Source of the DNA: Cohnella herbarum
GTDB taxonomy: Bacteria; Bacillota; Bacilli; Paenibacillales; Paenibacillaceae
Reading direction: 5' to 3'
DNA: 64,000 nucleotides
Assembly: GCF_012849095.1 (NCBI RefSeq)
Contig: NZ_CP051680.1
Location: forward strand, 5,177,501 to 5,241,500
A program made the translations under genes and the position numbers. The notes under the pieces were generated by a model, which was not told the DNA's origin, searched no databases, and was given only the letters and a program-made list of their open reading frames with translations. This document shows, in pieces, positions 16,287 through 24,082 of this stretch (positions are counted from its first letter, which is position 1; the number at the start of each line of letters is the position of its first letter).

Positions 16287-17633
16287 GTGAACAAACCGAA
16301 AAGGAACTTGAAAAAAGCAATCCTATCCAGCTTATGTTTTACGCTTATTCTGACGGGGATCATCGGCTGCTCAAGCAACAATACCTCATCCCCGAAGAAT
16401 GCAAACGAACCAAGCGAAACGAATGCAACGTCCGCACCCAAAGAGAAGGTCAAGCTGGAGTTCTATTATGGTCTTGGCGGCAAACTCGGGGAGACGATGG
16501 ATAAAATCATTAAAGATTTTAACAGCGGCAATGAGCGGTATGAAGTCGTGCCGATCGTTCAAGGGGACTACGGCGAAACCTTGCAAGCCCTGCAAGCATC
16601 GCTCGCCGCCAATAAGCCGCCGGCACTGGCTATCAACGGTTACCCGGAATTCATGAAGCTGGCTAACAGCGAGGTACTGCTCCCTCTAGAAGAGTATATC
16701 GATCAACCGGAGTATAACAAAGACGATGTTCTTCTTCTGGAGCAAGGCAAATACAAGGATGCAACCTTGGGCGTTCCGGCATACGTCTCTACGCAAATGA
16801 TGTACTACAGAAAAGATATTTTCGAGAAATACAATATCGATTACGATTCTCTGGAAAGCTTCGAACAATTAGCCGAAGCGGCGAAACTCATTAAAGAAAA
16901 AGAAGGAATCAGCGGTTGGTCCATCATGTGGTACGGAGAACATATGATCGATTACGCTCGTTCGACCGGCGGGGATATCGTCAGCGAAGACGGCAAAACC
17001 GTAACGATCGATTCGGATGAGTGGATTTATGCTTGGGACAATATCAGAAAATGGATTCATGAGGACAAAATCATGGATACGGTGTACGGAGGCAATGGCT
17101 GGGAGTGGTGGTATAAGACCATCGACAATGTAATGAACGGCAAATCGGCCGGATATACGGGCTCGTCCGGCGACGGCGGAGACTTGGATTTCTCCAAGAT
17201 GGCAACGGGAATGCAAAAAGGATTCAATGGCAGCAAACCAAGACCCGTAGCCGTATCCGTTATGTTCAACCTGTTCAAATCTTCTCCTAAAGAGCAGCAG
17301 CAAGGCGCTTGGGAATTCGTGAAATTCTTCTCGGAAGCGAATCAGACGGCTTCATGGAGCGTGGAAACGGGATATATTCCGATTCGGAACAGCGCCGTGG
17401 AGACCGAAATCTATAAGAACAAATTAAAAGAAAATCCTTACTTCTCGATTCCATTGGAACAAGCCAAGACGAACGGGATTCCTCCCTTCGTAGATCCGAC
17501 GGGCGGTAAAATTTATGCCGAAATCGATTTGGCGAAGGACAAAGTACTCATCGAGAACGTTCCCGCGGCGGAAGCGCTGAAGGAAGCGAAGAAGAAGGCA
17601 CAGGCAGAGCTTGATAAAGTTCTGAAGAAGTAA
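16287..17633 (+). CDS. ABC importer substrate-binding lipoprotein (UgpB-like)
   Basis: A 448-residue family-1 extracellular solute-binding protein. The N-terminus is a lipoprotein signal with the lipobox LTGIIGCSS, followed by an Asn/Ser/Thr-rich linker. The mature part has typical elements: VKLEFYYGLGGKLGETMDKI, a GVPAYVSTQMMYYRKDIFEKY hinge strand and a C-terminal Lys-rich helix. The start is GTG with GGGAGGAA upstream. It delivers the ligand to the two permeases. A 9-bp stem-loop follows the gene. Its ligand is inferred from the operon enzymes to be a phosphorus compound rather than a plain sugar. Confidence 0.88.
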   Translation: MNKPKRNLKKAILSSLCFTLILTGIIGCSSNNTSSPKNANEPSETNATSAPKEKVKLEFYYGLGGKLGETMDKIIKDFNSGNERYEVVPIVQGDYGETLQALQASLAANKPPALAINGYPEFMKLANSEVLLPLEEYIDQPEYNKDDVLLLEQGKYKDATLGVPAYVSTQMMYYRKDIFEKYNIDYDSLESFEQLAEAAKLIKEKEGISGWSIMWYGEHMIDYARSTGGDIVSEDGKTVTIDSDEWIYAWDNIRKWIHEDKIMDTVYGGNGWEWWYKTIDNVMNGKSAGYTGSSGDGGDLDFSKMATGMQKGFNGSKPRPVAVSVMFNLFKSSPKEQQQGAWEFVKFFSEANQTASWSVETGYIPIRNSAVETEIYKNKLKENPYFSIPLEQAKTNGIPPFVDPTGGKIYAEIDLAKDKVLIENVPAAEALKEAKKKAQAELDKVLKK

Positions 17634-17651
17634 TGTAAGCAAGCCGGGAAA

Positions 17652-17676
17652 CCCGCTGCTATCTCGGAGCAGCGGG
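17652..17676 (+). terminator. Stem-loop between binding-protein and downstream genes
   Basis: CCCGCTGCT/AGCAGCGGG is a perfect 9-bp stem with a 7-nt loop and no T-run. Such stem-loops after binding-protein genes usually stabilise the upstream mRNA or terminate it partly. Confidence 0.55.
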
Positions 17677-17719
17677 GATCTTCCTCCCACAAAAATCATA
17701 ACTATTGGAGAGATAAACA

Positions 17720-18454
17720 ATGAATCATAACATTGCATTAGCTGTATTCGATCTGGCGGGAACCCTTGTCGAGGATCAAAACGCGGTCAGGGATTGTCTT
17801 CATCAAGCGGCCGTGGAATACGGATTAAACGTAACGAAAGATGAAATCAGCACCCACATGGGAACGAACAAGATTCATTTGTATCAGTTTTTGATCGCAA
17901 GAACGAACGGGAAAATGATCGACTTCAAAAATTTCGAAATCGATATCGACGGTTCCACCCACGATGAAGCCGTTAAACTTTACGAGCGTTATACGGAACA
18001 TATGATTGCTTATTATCAACAAAATTGCCGAGAAATCGAAGGCGCAACGGAAACCCTGAAATGGTGCAAAAACAACGGAATTCTGGTCGCGACGGGAACA
18101 GGATTTCATAAGGAGATTAACCGCGTCATTATGGAGTCGCTCGGTTGGGTGAAGAATGGCTTGATCGATTACGCGGTAGACTTGGACATGGTTCCTGAAG
18201 GCAAGGGACGCCCTGCTCCCTTTATGCTTTTCAAAGCGATGGAGTATTTAAATGTTCAGAACGTAAGACAGGTAATCAAAATCGGCGACACTCCCGCCGA
18301 CATGCTTGAAGGTTATAATGCGGGCTGCAAAGCGGTCATCGGAGTCATGCAAGGATCTACTCCGATCGAAGTATGGGGCAAGTACTATCATACGCATGTT
18401 ATCGACACCGTGAAAGAACTGCCGGAGCTCATTACGTCCGGTAAAATCGTATAA
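17720..18454 (+). CDS. Phosphonatase-like HAD hydrolase
   Basis: A 244-residue HAD protein with motif I FDLAGTLV. The DxAGT form is typical of the phosphonoacetaldehyde hydrolase (PhnX) branch, while ordinary HAD phosphatases have DxDGT. Motif II is the Thr in ATGTGFH, and the late motif IKIGDTPADMLEGYNAG closely resembles PhnX. Lys51 in HMGTNKIH lines up with the PhnX Schiff-base lysine (MGxxKI). By family knowledge it could cleave a C-P bond in a phosphono-aldehyde or dephosphorylate a related compound. GGAGAG precedes the ATG. Its stop overlaps the next start (TAATG). Function is inferred; a plain phosphatase remains possible. Confidence 0.8.
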   Translation: MNHNIALAVFDLAGTLVEDQNAVRDCLHQAAVEYGLNVTKDEISTHMGTNKIHLYQFLIARTNGKMIDFKNFEIDIDGSTHDEAVKLYERYTEHMIAYYQQNCREIEGATETLKWCKNNGILVATGTGFHKEINRVIMESLGWVKNGLIDYAVDLDMVPEGKGRPAPFMLFKAMEYLNVQNVRQVIKIGDTPADMLEGYNAGCKAVIGVMQGSTPIEVWGKYYHTHVIDTVKELPELITSGKIV

Positions 18455-19383
18455 TGGATCAACTTGAAAACACAGCAAGCATAGGCATCGTGCTGCCTAA
18501 GTTGTTTCCCTTTAACCAAACGAATCCTGAACAGATGATCTCTAATCTGTTGACCATACTGGAAGACCCCTTCTTCACGGCGGTAGAAGTCTCTTATATC
18601 GCGGATAAGAAAACCCGAGAACTTGCGGCGAAGTATATGCAGTACAGTTGCGTAGAAATCATTTTCAACGGCGGAGATGCCTTCAGACAATTAAACATCG
18701 ATTTAAGTTCCTTGGATTCGGCTGTTAGAAACCGCTCCGTCGAGCAGTGTAAAACCTTGATCGATCACTGTTACGAAATGAATGCCCGAATCATGCACAT
18801 CGTGACAGGGAAGTTCGAAGGAGAAGACAGCAAACAGCACAACATCAACGCGTTCATTGCTTCTACCATGGAGCTATGCAAGTATGCCAAACAAAAAGCG
18901 GAAACGTACGAGCTCTGTATTTCGCTCGAGATCGGGGATCGGCATGTTGACCGCAACTATTTGCTCGGTCCCACTCACGAAGCGGTTCATGCTGCAAGAA
19001 CGATCCGTAACGAATATGATAATTTCGGTCTTCTGCTGGATCAAAGCCACCTTCCGCTTATGGGAGAAGATCCGCATAAGTCGCTATGGCTTGCCAAAGA
19101 TTATTTAACCCACATTCATCTCGGGAATTGTTATTTGAAAGACAGACAAGCCCCTTATTTCGGAGATAAGCATATTCCTTTTGGCGTTAAAGATTCGGAA
19201 GTCGGCGTTGCGGAGCTTACGAAGTTCATCGCGACTTTGCATACGATTGATTTTTTTAGAAGCCCGAAACCAACAAGAAAGCCCGTGATGACCTTTGAGG
19301 TAGGTTGTCTGGAGAATGAGTCTCCCCGGCTGGTTATCGCAAATCTAAAGCGTAATTTCCGGGAAGCTTGGGCGAACGCATAA
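18454..19383 (+). CDS. TIM-barrel sugar-phosphate isomerase/epimerase-like protein
   Basis: A 309-residue xylose-isomerase-like TIM barrel. Metal-site residues are seen in order: Glu in SLEIGDRHVDRNY, Asp and His in LLLDQSHLPL, His in THIHLGNC and Glu in MTFEVGCLENE. Family members isomerise or epimerise keto-sugars and related acids. The start codon overlaps the stop of the HAD gene, so the two are translationally coupled and likely act in sequence. The substrate is unknown. Confidence 0.8.
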   Translation: MDQLENTASIGIVLPKLFPFNQTNPEQMISNLLTILEDPFFTAVEVSYIADKKTRELAAKYMQYSCVEIIFNGGDAFRQLNIDLSSLDSAVRNRSVEQCKTLIDHCYEMNARIMHIVTGKFEGEDSKQHNINAFIASTMELCKYAKQKAETYELCISLEIGDRHVDRNYLLGPTHEAVHAARTIRNEYDNFGLLLDQSHLPLMGEDPHKSLWLAKDYLTHIHLGNCYLKDRQAPYFGDKHIPFGVKDSEVGVAELTKFIATLHTIDFFRSPKPTRKPVMTFEVGCLENESPRLVIANLKRNFREAWANA

Positions 19384-19408
19384 TCTGAGTACAGGAGTTG
19401 TAGCGCTA

Positions 19409-20350
19409 GTGAACGTATTAATTACTGGATTTTTTAACGAATCTTCCAAACAAAGAGTCACTCGATCGTTCCCGGAGGGATGGAATATTCAAATCGTCGA
19501 ACCTCAGAGATGCGAGGAATTCATCGGCGAAGCGGATGTGTTAATTCCGGAACATATCGAAGTAAACGAAGCCTTATTGAGTAAAGCCCGAAACTTAAAA
19601 TTCGTTCAAACCGGTGCCGGTTATGACAATGTTGATATTGAAGCCTGCACGAATAGAAACATCTGGGTAAGCAACGCCGCCGGAGTAAACGCGAATGCCG
19701 TAGCGGAACATATCTTCGCTCTTGTTCTCGGATATTACAAGAACATCTCTTTTCTCGATCAAGCGATGAAGAATCGGGAGGATGAAACGAAGCTGGATTA
19801 TGTGGGCGGCGAGTTGCTCGGCAAAACAATCGGCACCATAGGCTTTGGAGCGATCGGATCCCGGGTAGCCGAGCTGGCAAAAGCTTTCAAGATGAACGTT
19901 CTGGCATATGACGCTTATAAAAGCATCGAAAATCACGACGTTGAACAGGTTGATTTAGATACCCTAATCGCGAATTCAGACGTGATTACCGTTAATATTT
20001 TTCTGAACCCGTCTACAAGGAACCTAGTCGATAAAACATTCTTGAATAAAATGAAAAGCAACGCGTTACTTGTAAACACGGCAAGAGGACCTCTTGTATG
20101 CGAAGAGGATCTGATAAATGCCCTAAAGAACAATGTGATTGGCGGCGCTTGCTTGGACGTATTCCAAGTAGAGCCGTTAAGCGTGAACAGCGAATTGAGA
20201 ACTTTGAAGAACGTTATCTTAACCCCTCATACGGCAGGGATGCCGGATGGAACGAAGTTTCACGAAACACGGTATCGTTTCTTCGTTCAAAATATACAAA
20301 GAATACGGAATAATGAACCGCCTCAAAACAACTTAAATCAAATCAGCTAA
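19409..20350 (+). CDS. D-isomer-specific 2-hydroxyacid dehydrogenase
   Basis: A 313-residue NAD-dependent dehydrogenase of the phosphoglycerate-dehydrogenase family. The nucleotide-binding motif is GTIGFGAIGSRVAELAKAF. The catalytic Arg lies in VNTARGPLV, the Glu in FQVEPL and the His in LTPHTAGMP. The start is a GTG about 12 nt after AGGAG. It would oxidise a 2-hydroxy acid or reduce a 2-keto acid made by the preceding enzymes. The length lacks the C-terminal ACT domain of serine-pathway enzymes, so a catabolic role fits better. Confidence 0.87.
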   Translation: MNVLITGFFNESSKQRVTRSFPEGWNIQIVEPQRCEEFIGEADVLIPEHIEVNEALLSKARNLKFVQTGAGYDNVDIEACTNRNIWVSNAAGVNANAVAEHIFALVLGYYKNISFLDQAMKNREDETKLDYVGGELLGKTIGTIGFGAIGSRVAELAKAFKMNVLAYDAYKSIENHDVEQVDLDTLIANSDVITVNIFLNPSTRNLVDKTFLNKMKSNALLVNTARGPLVCEEDLINALKNNVIGGACLDVFQVEPLSVNSELRTLKNVILTPHTAGMPDGTKFHETRYRFFVQNIQRIRNNEPPQNNLNQIS

Positions 20351-20385
20351 AGTTAAGCATACGGTAGCAGGGATGTGATCCAAAT

Positions 20386-20736
20386 ATGGCATGGGTTTAT
20401 TTGCTCTTCGCCATTTTACTTGAAATCGCCGGAACAGTATCCTTAAAGCTATCGCAGGGATTTACGAAGATGATTCCGTCCGTTCTGATGGTCGCGTTTT
20501 ATTTACTGGCCTTCTTCAACTTAAGCCTGTCGCTCAAGCAAGTCCCGATCAGCGTCGCTTATGCGATCTGGTCCGGTCTCGGCACGGCTGCCGTCGCGAT
20601 CATCGGTTATATGTACTTTCAGGAAACGATGACTCCGTTCAAAGTAGTCTCCATCTGTTTGATCGTTCTCGGGGTCATCGGGCTCAATTTCGGAGGCGGG
20701 ACACACGGTCCGGATCAACCCGGAATTTCAAATTAG
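20386..20736 (+). CDS. Small multidrug resistance (SMR) family transporter
   Basis: A 116-residue four-helix membrane protein with the conserved proton-coupling Glu13 in LLFAILLEIAGTVSLKLSQG and the GLG segment in IWSGLGTAAVAIIGYMYFQE. SMR proteins exchange protons for quaternary ammonium or other small cations. It lies 35 nt after the dehydrogenase, probably as the last gene of the operon before a strong terminator. Together with the GbsR-like regulator it hints at a quaternary-ammonium moiety in the substrate (inference). Confidence 0.88.
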   Translation: MAWVYLLFAILLEIAGTVSLKLSQGFTKMIPSVLMVAFYLLAFFNLSLSLKQVPISVAYAIWSGLGTAAVAIIGYMYFQETMTPFKVVSICLIVLGVIGLNFGGGTHGPDQPGISN

Positions 20737-20739
20737 AAC

Positions 20740-20762
20740 GGCGCCCATTTGGGCGCCTTTTT
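20740..20762 (+). terminator. Intrinsic terminator of the GbsR-linked operon
   Basis: GGCGCCCA, TT loop, TGGGCGCC, then TTTTT: a strong 8-bp GC-rich stem directly after the SMR gene. Confidence 0.92.
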
Positions 20763-20789
20763 GAATTGAACACGATCTACGAAAGGCTG

Positions 20790-21155
20790 TTAATAAATCT
20801 TTTTCAGCAGCCCAATCACTTCGTCTAGGGTGAGGCCAAAGGACTTGTAGTAAGATGTATCGCTTTCCATTTGCTTCAGGATCATTTCGTTACGTAATCG
20901 TAGCGTCTCATCCGACGAGAATTCGGCTACGAAACACCCTTTACCCGTTACCGTATTAATCAAGCCGCTTCGTTCGAGTTCTTCCCAAGCTTTCTTTACG
21001 GTGATGACGCTAACGCGAAGCTCCAAGGCCGCTTGACGAATGGGCGGCAAACAATAGCCGCTTTCTAGCTCGCCTTTCAGAATTTGGGCGCTGATTTGTT
21101 CGAAAAGCTGCTGATAAATCGGTTTTTCGGAAGTGCTCGAGATGGATACGTTCAT
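20790..21155 (-). CDS. GntR-family regulator, YtrA type
   Basis: A 121-residue GntR winged helix (KPIYQQLFEQISAQILKGEL, PPIRQAALELRVSVITVKKAWEEL) with a short C-terminal helix, the size of the YtrA subgroup. These dimers repress ABC-transporter operons. It is the last gene of the minus-strand operon and overlaps the membrane-protein gene by 4 nt. In the known ytr layout the regulator is usually first. The likely operator is the TTGTGTATG repeat cluster at 22675-22697. Confidence 0.88.
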   Translation of the reverse strand: MNVSISSTSEKPIYQQLFEQISAQILKGELESGYCLPPIRQAALELRVSVITVKKAWEELERSGLINTVTGKGCFVAEFSSDETLRLRNEMILKQMESDTSYYKSFGLTLDEVIGLLKKIY

Positions 21156-21808
21156 AATATTTCTACTTTTAGGAATCGTTTAACCGCAATCCGATATGCA
21201 ATCATGGTACATGCAACGAATATCACGATTCCTGCGATTAAAATGGAGATTTGAAGCGCCGTATTGTCCACCCCGGTACCGTTAAAAGTATCATAGACAA
21301 AAGAATTCTGGATTCCGATCCACTGTGCAACTCCGGCAAAAAGCATAGCGCCCGTAATGGATGCGGTCATCGCCCCTCCATATTTATACGCCGTCTTGTA
21401 GTACATGGGTATAAATATCACGTTGAAGATCGCAAGCATGACAAAACAGAGACCCCAAAAACCCATGTGCGGCGCGAAGAAATAGTAGGTTAGATGCGGG
21501 TATAAGCGAATCGTGAACAAGCCATAGATCATGGCAATGACAACATGCAATAATTCCAGGATGACTATAACGGTTATCCTTGCTTTCACGATGTCTCTTT
21601 TGGTTACGGGCATCAACGAGGTAAACATCAAATCGTTCTGAGTTCTAAATCCGGCGAACGTGTTCGGTATCGTTATCCAACAAAAATACAGGGGGACGAG
21701 AAAATAGAGCCAAGCGGGAACAAGCATTAAGGCGCCCATTAAAAAAGGAAATGCGAAAAACGCAGGATTTACTCCTAATTTCAAATCCTTCATCACCAAG
21801 TTATACAT
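21152..21808 (-). CDS. ABC-2-type transporter membrane protein
   Basis: A 218-residue protein with about five to six hydrophobic helices (e.g. FFAFPFLMGALMLVPAWLYF, VIVILELLHVVIAMIYGLF). The RTQNDLMFTSLMPVTKRDIVKARI segment is typical of BcrB/YtrC-like ABC-2 permeases. It overlaps both the upstream ATPase gene (8 nt) and the downstream GntR gene, so it belongs to the same operon. The transported substrate is unknown; related systems respond to cell-wall antibiotics. Confidence 0.82.
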   Translation of the reverse strand: MYNLVMKDLKLGVNPAFFAFPFLMGALMLVPAWLYFLVPLYFCWITIPNTFAGFRTQNDLMFTSLMPVTKRDIVKARITVIVILELLHVVIAMIYGLFTIRLYPHLTYYFFAPHMGFWGLCFVMLAIFNVIFIPMYYKTAYKYGGAMTASITGAMLFAGVAQWIGIQNSFVYDTFNGTGVDNTALQISILIAGIVIFVACTMIAYRIAVKRFLKVEIL

Positions 21809-22655
21809 GCATATCCTCCTTTTTCGCGAAATAAATCATGATTTCCTCGAGATTCGGCGTAGTCGCTTTAATATCGGAAGAGGAGTCGAAGTCTCTGGAA
21901 TGGATCAATCCCGTAAAGCCGAATGAATTGATTTTGTAGGAAATCAACCGCTCTTTCACCCGGTTCAGTTGGCTTTCGTTACCGCTCAGCAAGCGGTAGG
22001 ACTCCATAAATTCGTTTTTCTCGGAACTCGCGATGATTTGCCCGTTTACGATAAAGGTAATAAAATCGGCGCATTTCTCCAAGTCGGACGTAATGTGAGT
22101 GGAGAATAGAATGCTGATTTCTCCATCCAATACGAGCTCTTGAAAAATATCCAACAGATCGTCTCTCGCGGCCGGATCGAGTCCGCTTGTCGGTTCATCG
22201 AGGACGAGAAGCTTCGCGCCATGGGACAGGGCAATGGCCAAATTGTACTTCACTTTCATACCCGCCGACAATTCGGCGATTTTTTTGTTTTCATCCAATT
22301 TGAATCTTCTCAAATAGTTGTAATAAGTTTCATCATCCCAGTTCTTGTAGAACTTCTTGATGACATGGGTCAAAGTTTTCATTTTGCTTCGAGTATAAAA
22401 GTCTACGCCGCCGAATGCGCATCCGATTTCTTGTTTCAATTCGATCTCGTGTTCGACGATATTCTTGCCCAAGATATGGACTTCGCCGCTATCCATACGG
22501 ACCATATTCAAGATCGATTTTATCGTGGTTGTTTTTCCCGCGCCGTTGGCGCCGATAAACCCCATAATATAGCCCTTTTCCAGTTGAAACGAGACGTCTT
22601 TTAACTGGAAATGGGGGTACTTCTTATTTAAATTTCGAATATCCAATGCGAGCAT
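21801..22655 (-). CDS. ABC transporter ATP-binding protein (BcrA/YtrB type)
   Basis: A 284-residue ATPase with Walker A GANGAGKTTT, signature LSAGMKVKYNLAIA and Walker B LLVLDEPTSGLD. It has the long C-terminal extension of export-type ABC-2 ATPases. GAGGAGG lies 6 nt before the ATG at 22655, which rules out the longer frame from 22697. It is the first gene of a three-gene operon (ATPase, permease, GntR). Confidence 0.9.
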   Translation of the reverse strand: MLALDIRNLNKKYPHFQLKDVSFQLEKGYIMGFIGANGAGKTTTIKSILNMVRMDSGEVHILGKNIVEHEIELKQEIGCAFGGVDFYTRSKMKTLTHVIKKFYKNWDDETYYNYLRRFKLDENKKIAELSAGMKVKYNLAIALSHGAKLLVLDEPTSGLDPAARDDLLDIFQELVLDGEISILFSTHITSDLEKCADFITFIVNGQIIASSEKNEFMESYRLLSGNESQLNRVKERLISYKINSFGFTGLIHSRDFDSSSDIKATTPNLEEIMIYFAKKEDMHV

Positions 22656-22674
22656 ATCGTGCCTCCTCATTAAA

Positions 22675-22697
22675 TTGTGTATGTTGTGTATGCACAA
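22675..22697. promoter_or_regulatory. Candidate GntR operator upstream of the ABC-2 operon
   Basis: Two tandem TTGTGTATG copies (22675-22683 and 22684-22692) are followed by CACAA, so that TTGTG-TATG-CACAA (22684-22697) is an inverted repeat. The site lies 20-40 bp before the first gene, where a repressor would block the promoter. Assignment to the operon's GntR protein is inferred. Confidence 0.5.
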
Positions 22698-22743
22698 TAT
22701 ATCATGAAGGGGTTTTTTAAGTCAATTGCCCTGCAACCTAATA

Positions 22744-23040
22744 TTGGATAATTTTAAAGCTAACGATTTCTGCGTTGTCGAAGAAAATGATAGGCTTGTG
22801 TTTAAAAAATGTTACTTCGATGAATCTTGGTATTCGGTTTCTCTTGACGACAGTGCGCTAAAATTATCGGATCGTAAACTATCCACCTAGGTGAACGCGT
22901 TGGCCAAAGCGGGATTTGTCATTTAGCAAATGATTGAGCAATCCGACGAAGAAGTTATGAATAACAGCGATTTTACAAAAAAAGCAAAAATGCTTCCTGT
23001 AACTCCTGTAACTCTTGTAATCAAGGCAAGAAAACTATAG
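22744..23040 (+). pseudogene. C-terminal remnant of a class I SAM-dependent methyltransferase
   Basis: The frame starting at 22744 reads 99 codons and ends at TAG 23038-23040. The text, for example NDFCVVEENDRLVFKKCYF and VNALAKAGFVI, matches the C-terminus of UbiE-like methyltransferases. It is interrupted by stops inside KLST*VNAL and GFVI*QMIE and carries a small in-frame duplication near the end (PVTPVT). The N-terminal SAM-binding half is absent, and upstream DNA belongs to the ABC promoter region. Clearly non-functional. Confidence 0.75.
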
Positions 23041-23064
23041 TATCCGACAGCTTAAGCGGTTAAG

Positions 23065-23088
23065 AAAAAGGCACCCTAGTAGGGTACC
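23065..23088 (-). terminator. Terminator of the minus-strand YCII/sigma remnant
   Basis: The stem GGTACCCT/AGGGTGCC with loop ACT is followed on the minus strand by TTTTTC. Confidence 0.65.
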
Positions 23089-23116
23089 CTCGGAGATATT
23101 TCTACAATTGCCGCAT

Positions 23117-23951
23117 TTAGATCTCGGAAGCTTGGCGGTTCAGAAATCGTCGAACCGAAACATCGGTGCTTAGTCCAATAGCGCGGCTATAAGCGGAACG
23201 GGCATCCTCTTCTCGATGCATCCGCTTGTACAAATGACCGGCAAGCGCCCAATAGGGCTGATAGTTCACTACTTCAGCAGATGGAATAGCTTCCAGCAAG
23301 GTAATGCCGCTTGCCGATCCATAAGCCTCCGCGACCGCGGCGGCTCGTCCGACTAATGCGCCCAGTGTCGGGTGCGTACGAATGAGACCCTCGTATAACT
23401 GAGCAATGGCCTCCCACTCGATACGCCCGGTCCGTAAACGCTGAGCATGTACCGATTGAATCGCGGCCATGAGCTGAAAGCGACCGATTCCACCGGCTTG
23501 CGAAGCGGTATGCAAATAACGCTCCGCTTCCATGATCAAGCGTTGATCCCATCGCGTGCAGTCTTGCTCGGAGAGGGGGATATAGTTCCCTCTGCAACAT
23601 AAGCGGCGTACGCATCACGGGATCAATTGCCGGATGCGTACAAAGAAACATCATTCTCAGCCGCTCGTCCGGAAAAGCATCGGTAGAAAGAAGCCCGACG
23701 TTGAGTATCTTCGGACATGCTTCTTTCGTCTCGGCAAACGGTCCGTCCTGAACCACCGTCTCGCCGCCATGCCGCTTTATCGTCGCAGCTGTCTCCGGGG
23801 CATAGAGACCCGAACCGTATACCACGATTCCCGCCTCCTGCAAAGCGCGCACATAGTGCGTCCAGCTTGCCAAGTATTCTTGTTGCCGTGCAGGATCCGT
23901 TCTAGCCGCAAAATCCTCCTGACCCTCATACAACATCAAAGTATACCTCAT
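23117..23951 (-). pseudogene. Chimera of a YCII-domain gene and an ECF sigma factor, internally deleted
   Basis: The start at 23951 encodes a YCII-related domain (MRYTLMLYEGQEDFAARTD to DGPFAETKEACPKI). At about 23705 the reading switches, without losing frame, to the middle of an ECF sigma factor of the DUF6596 type (DAFPDERLRMMFLCTHPAIDP). About 30 residues later the homology moves to another frame (IPLSEQDCTRWDQRLIMEAE, from about 23605), which continues as the sigma C-terminal domain to 23117. The sigma-2 and sigma-4 domains are missing. YCII and such sigma genes are normally neighbours, so two deletions have fused them. No functional sigma factor can result; the YCII part might still be translated. 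Confidence 0.75.
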
Positions 23952-24082
23952 ACAAAACTCCTCTCTATAAGTCCTATTGGAATTTGGTTTCGCTATAATG
24001 ACGTATCAGCTATTCCGATTTCTACATTTCGGGAAAAATTATTTAAAACCTTGCCGTTACTTGTCTTACGGCTCAGTTTTGG

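Noticed and set aside
20740..20762. Terminator also serving the convergent GntR operon
   Set aside because: On the minus strand the stem is not followed by T residues, so I assign it only to the plus-strand operon.
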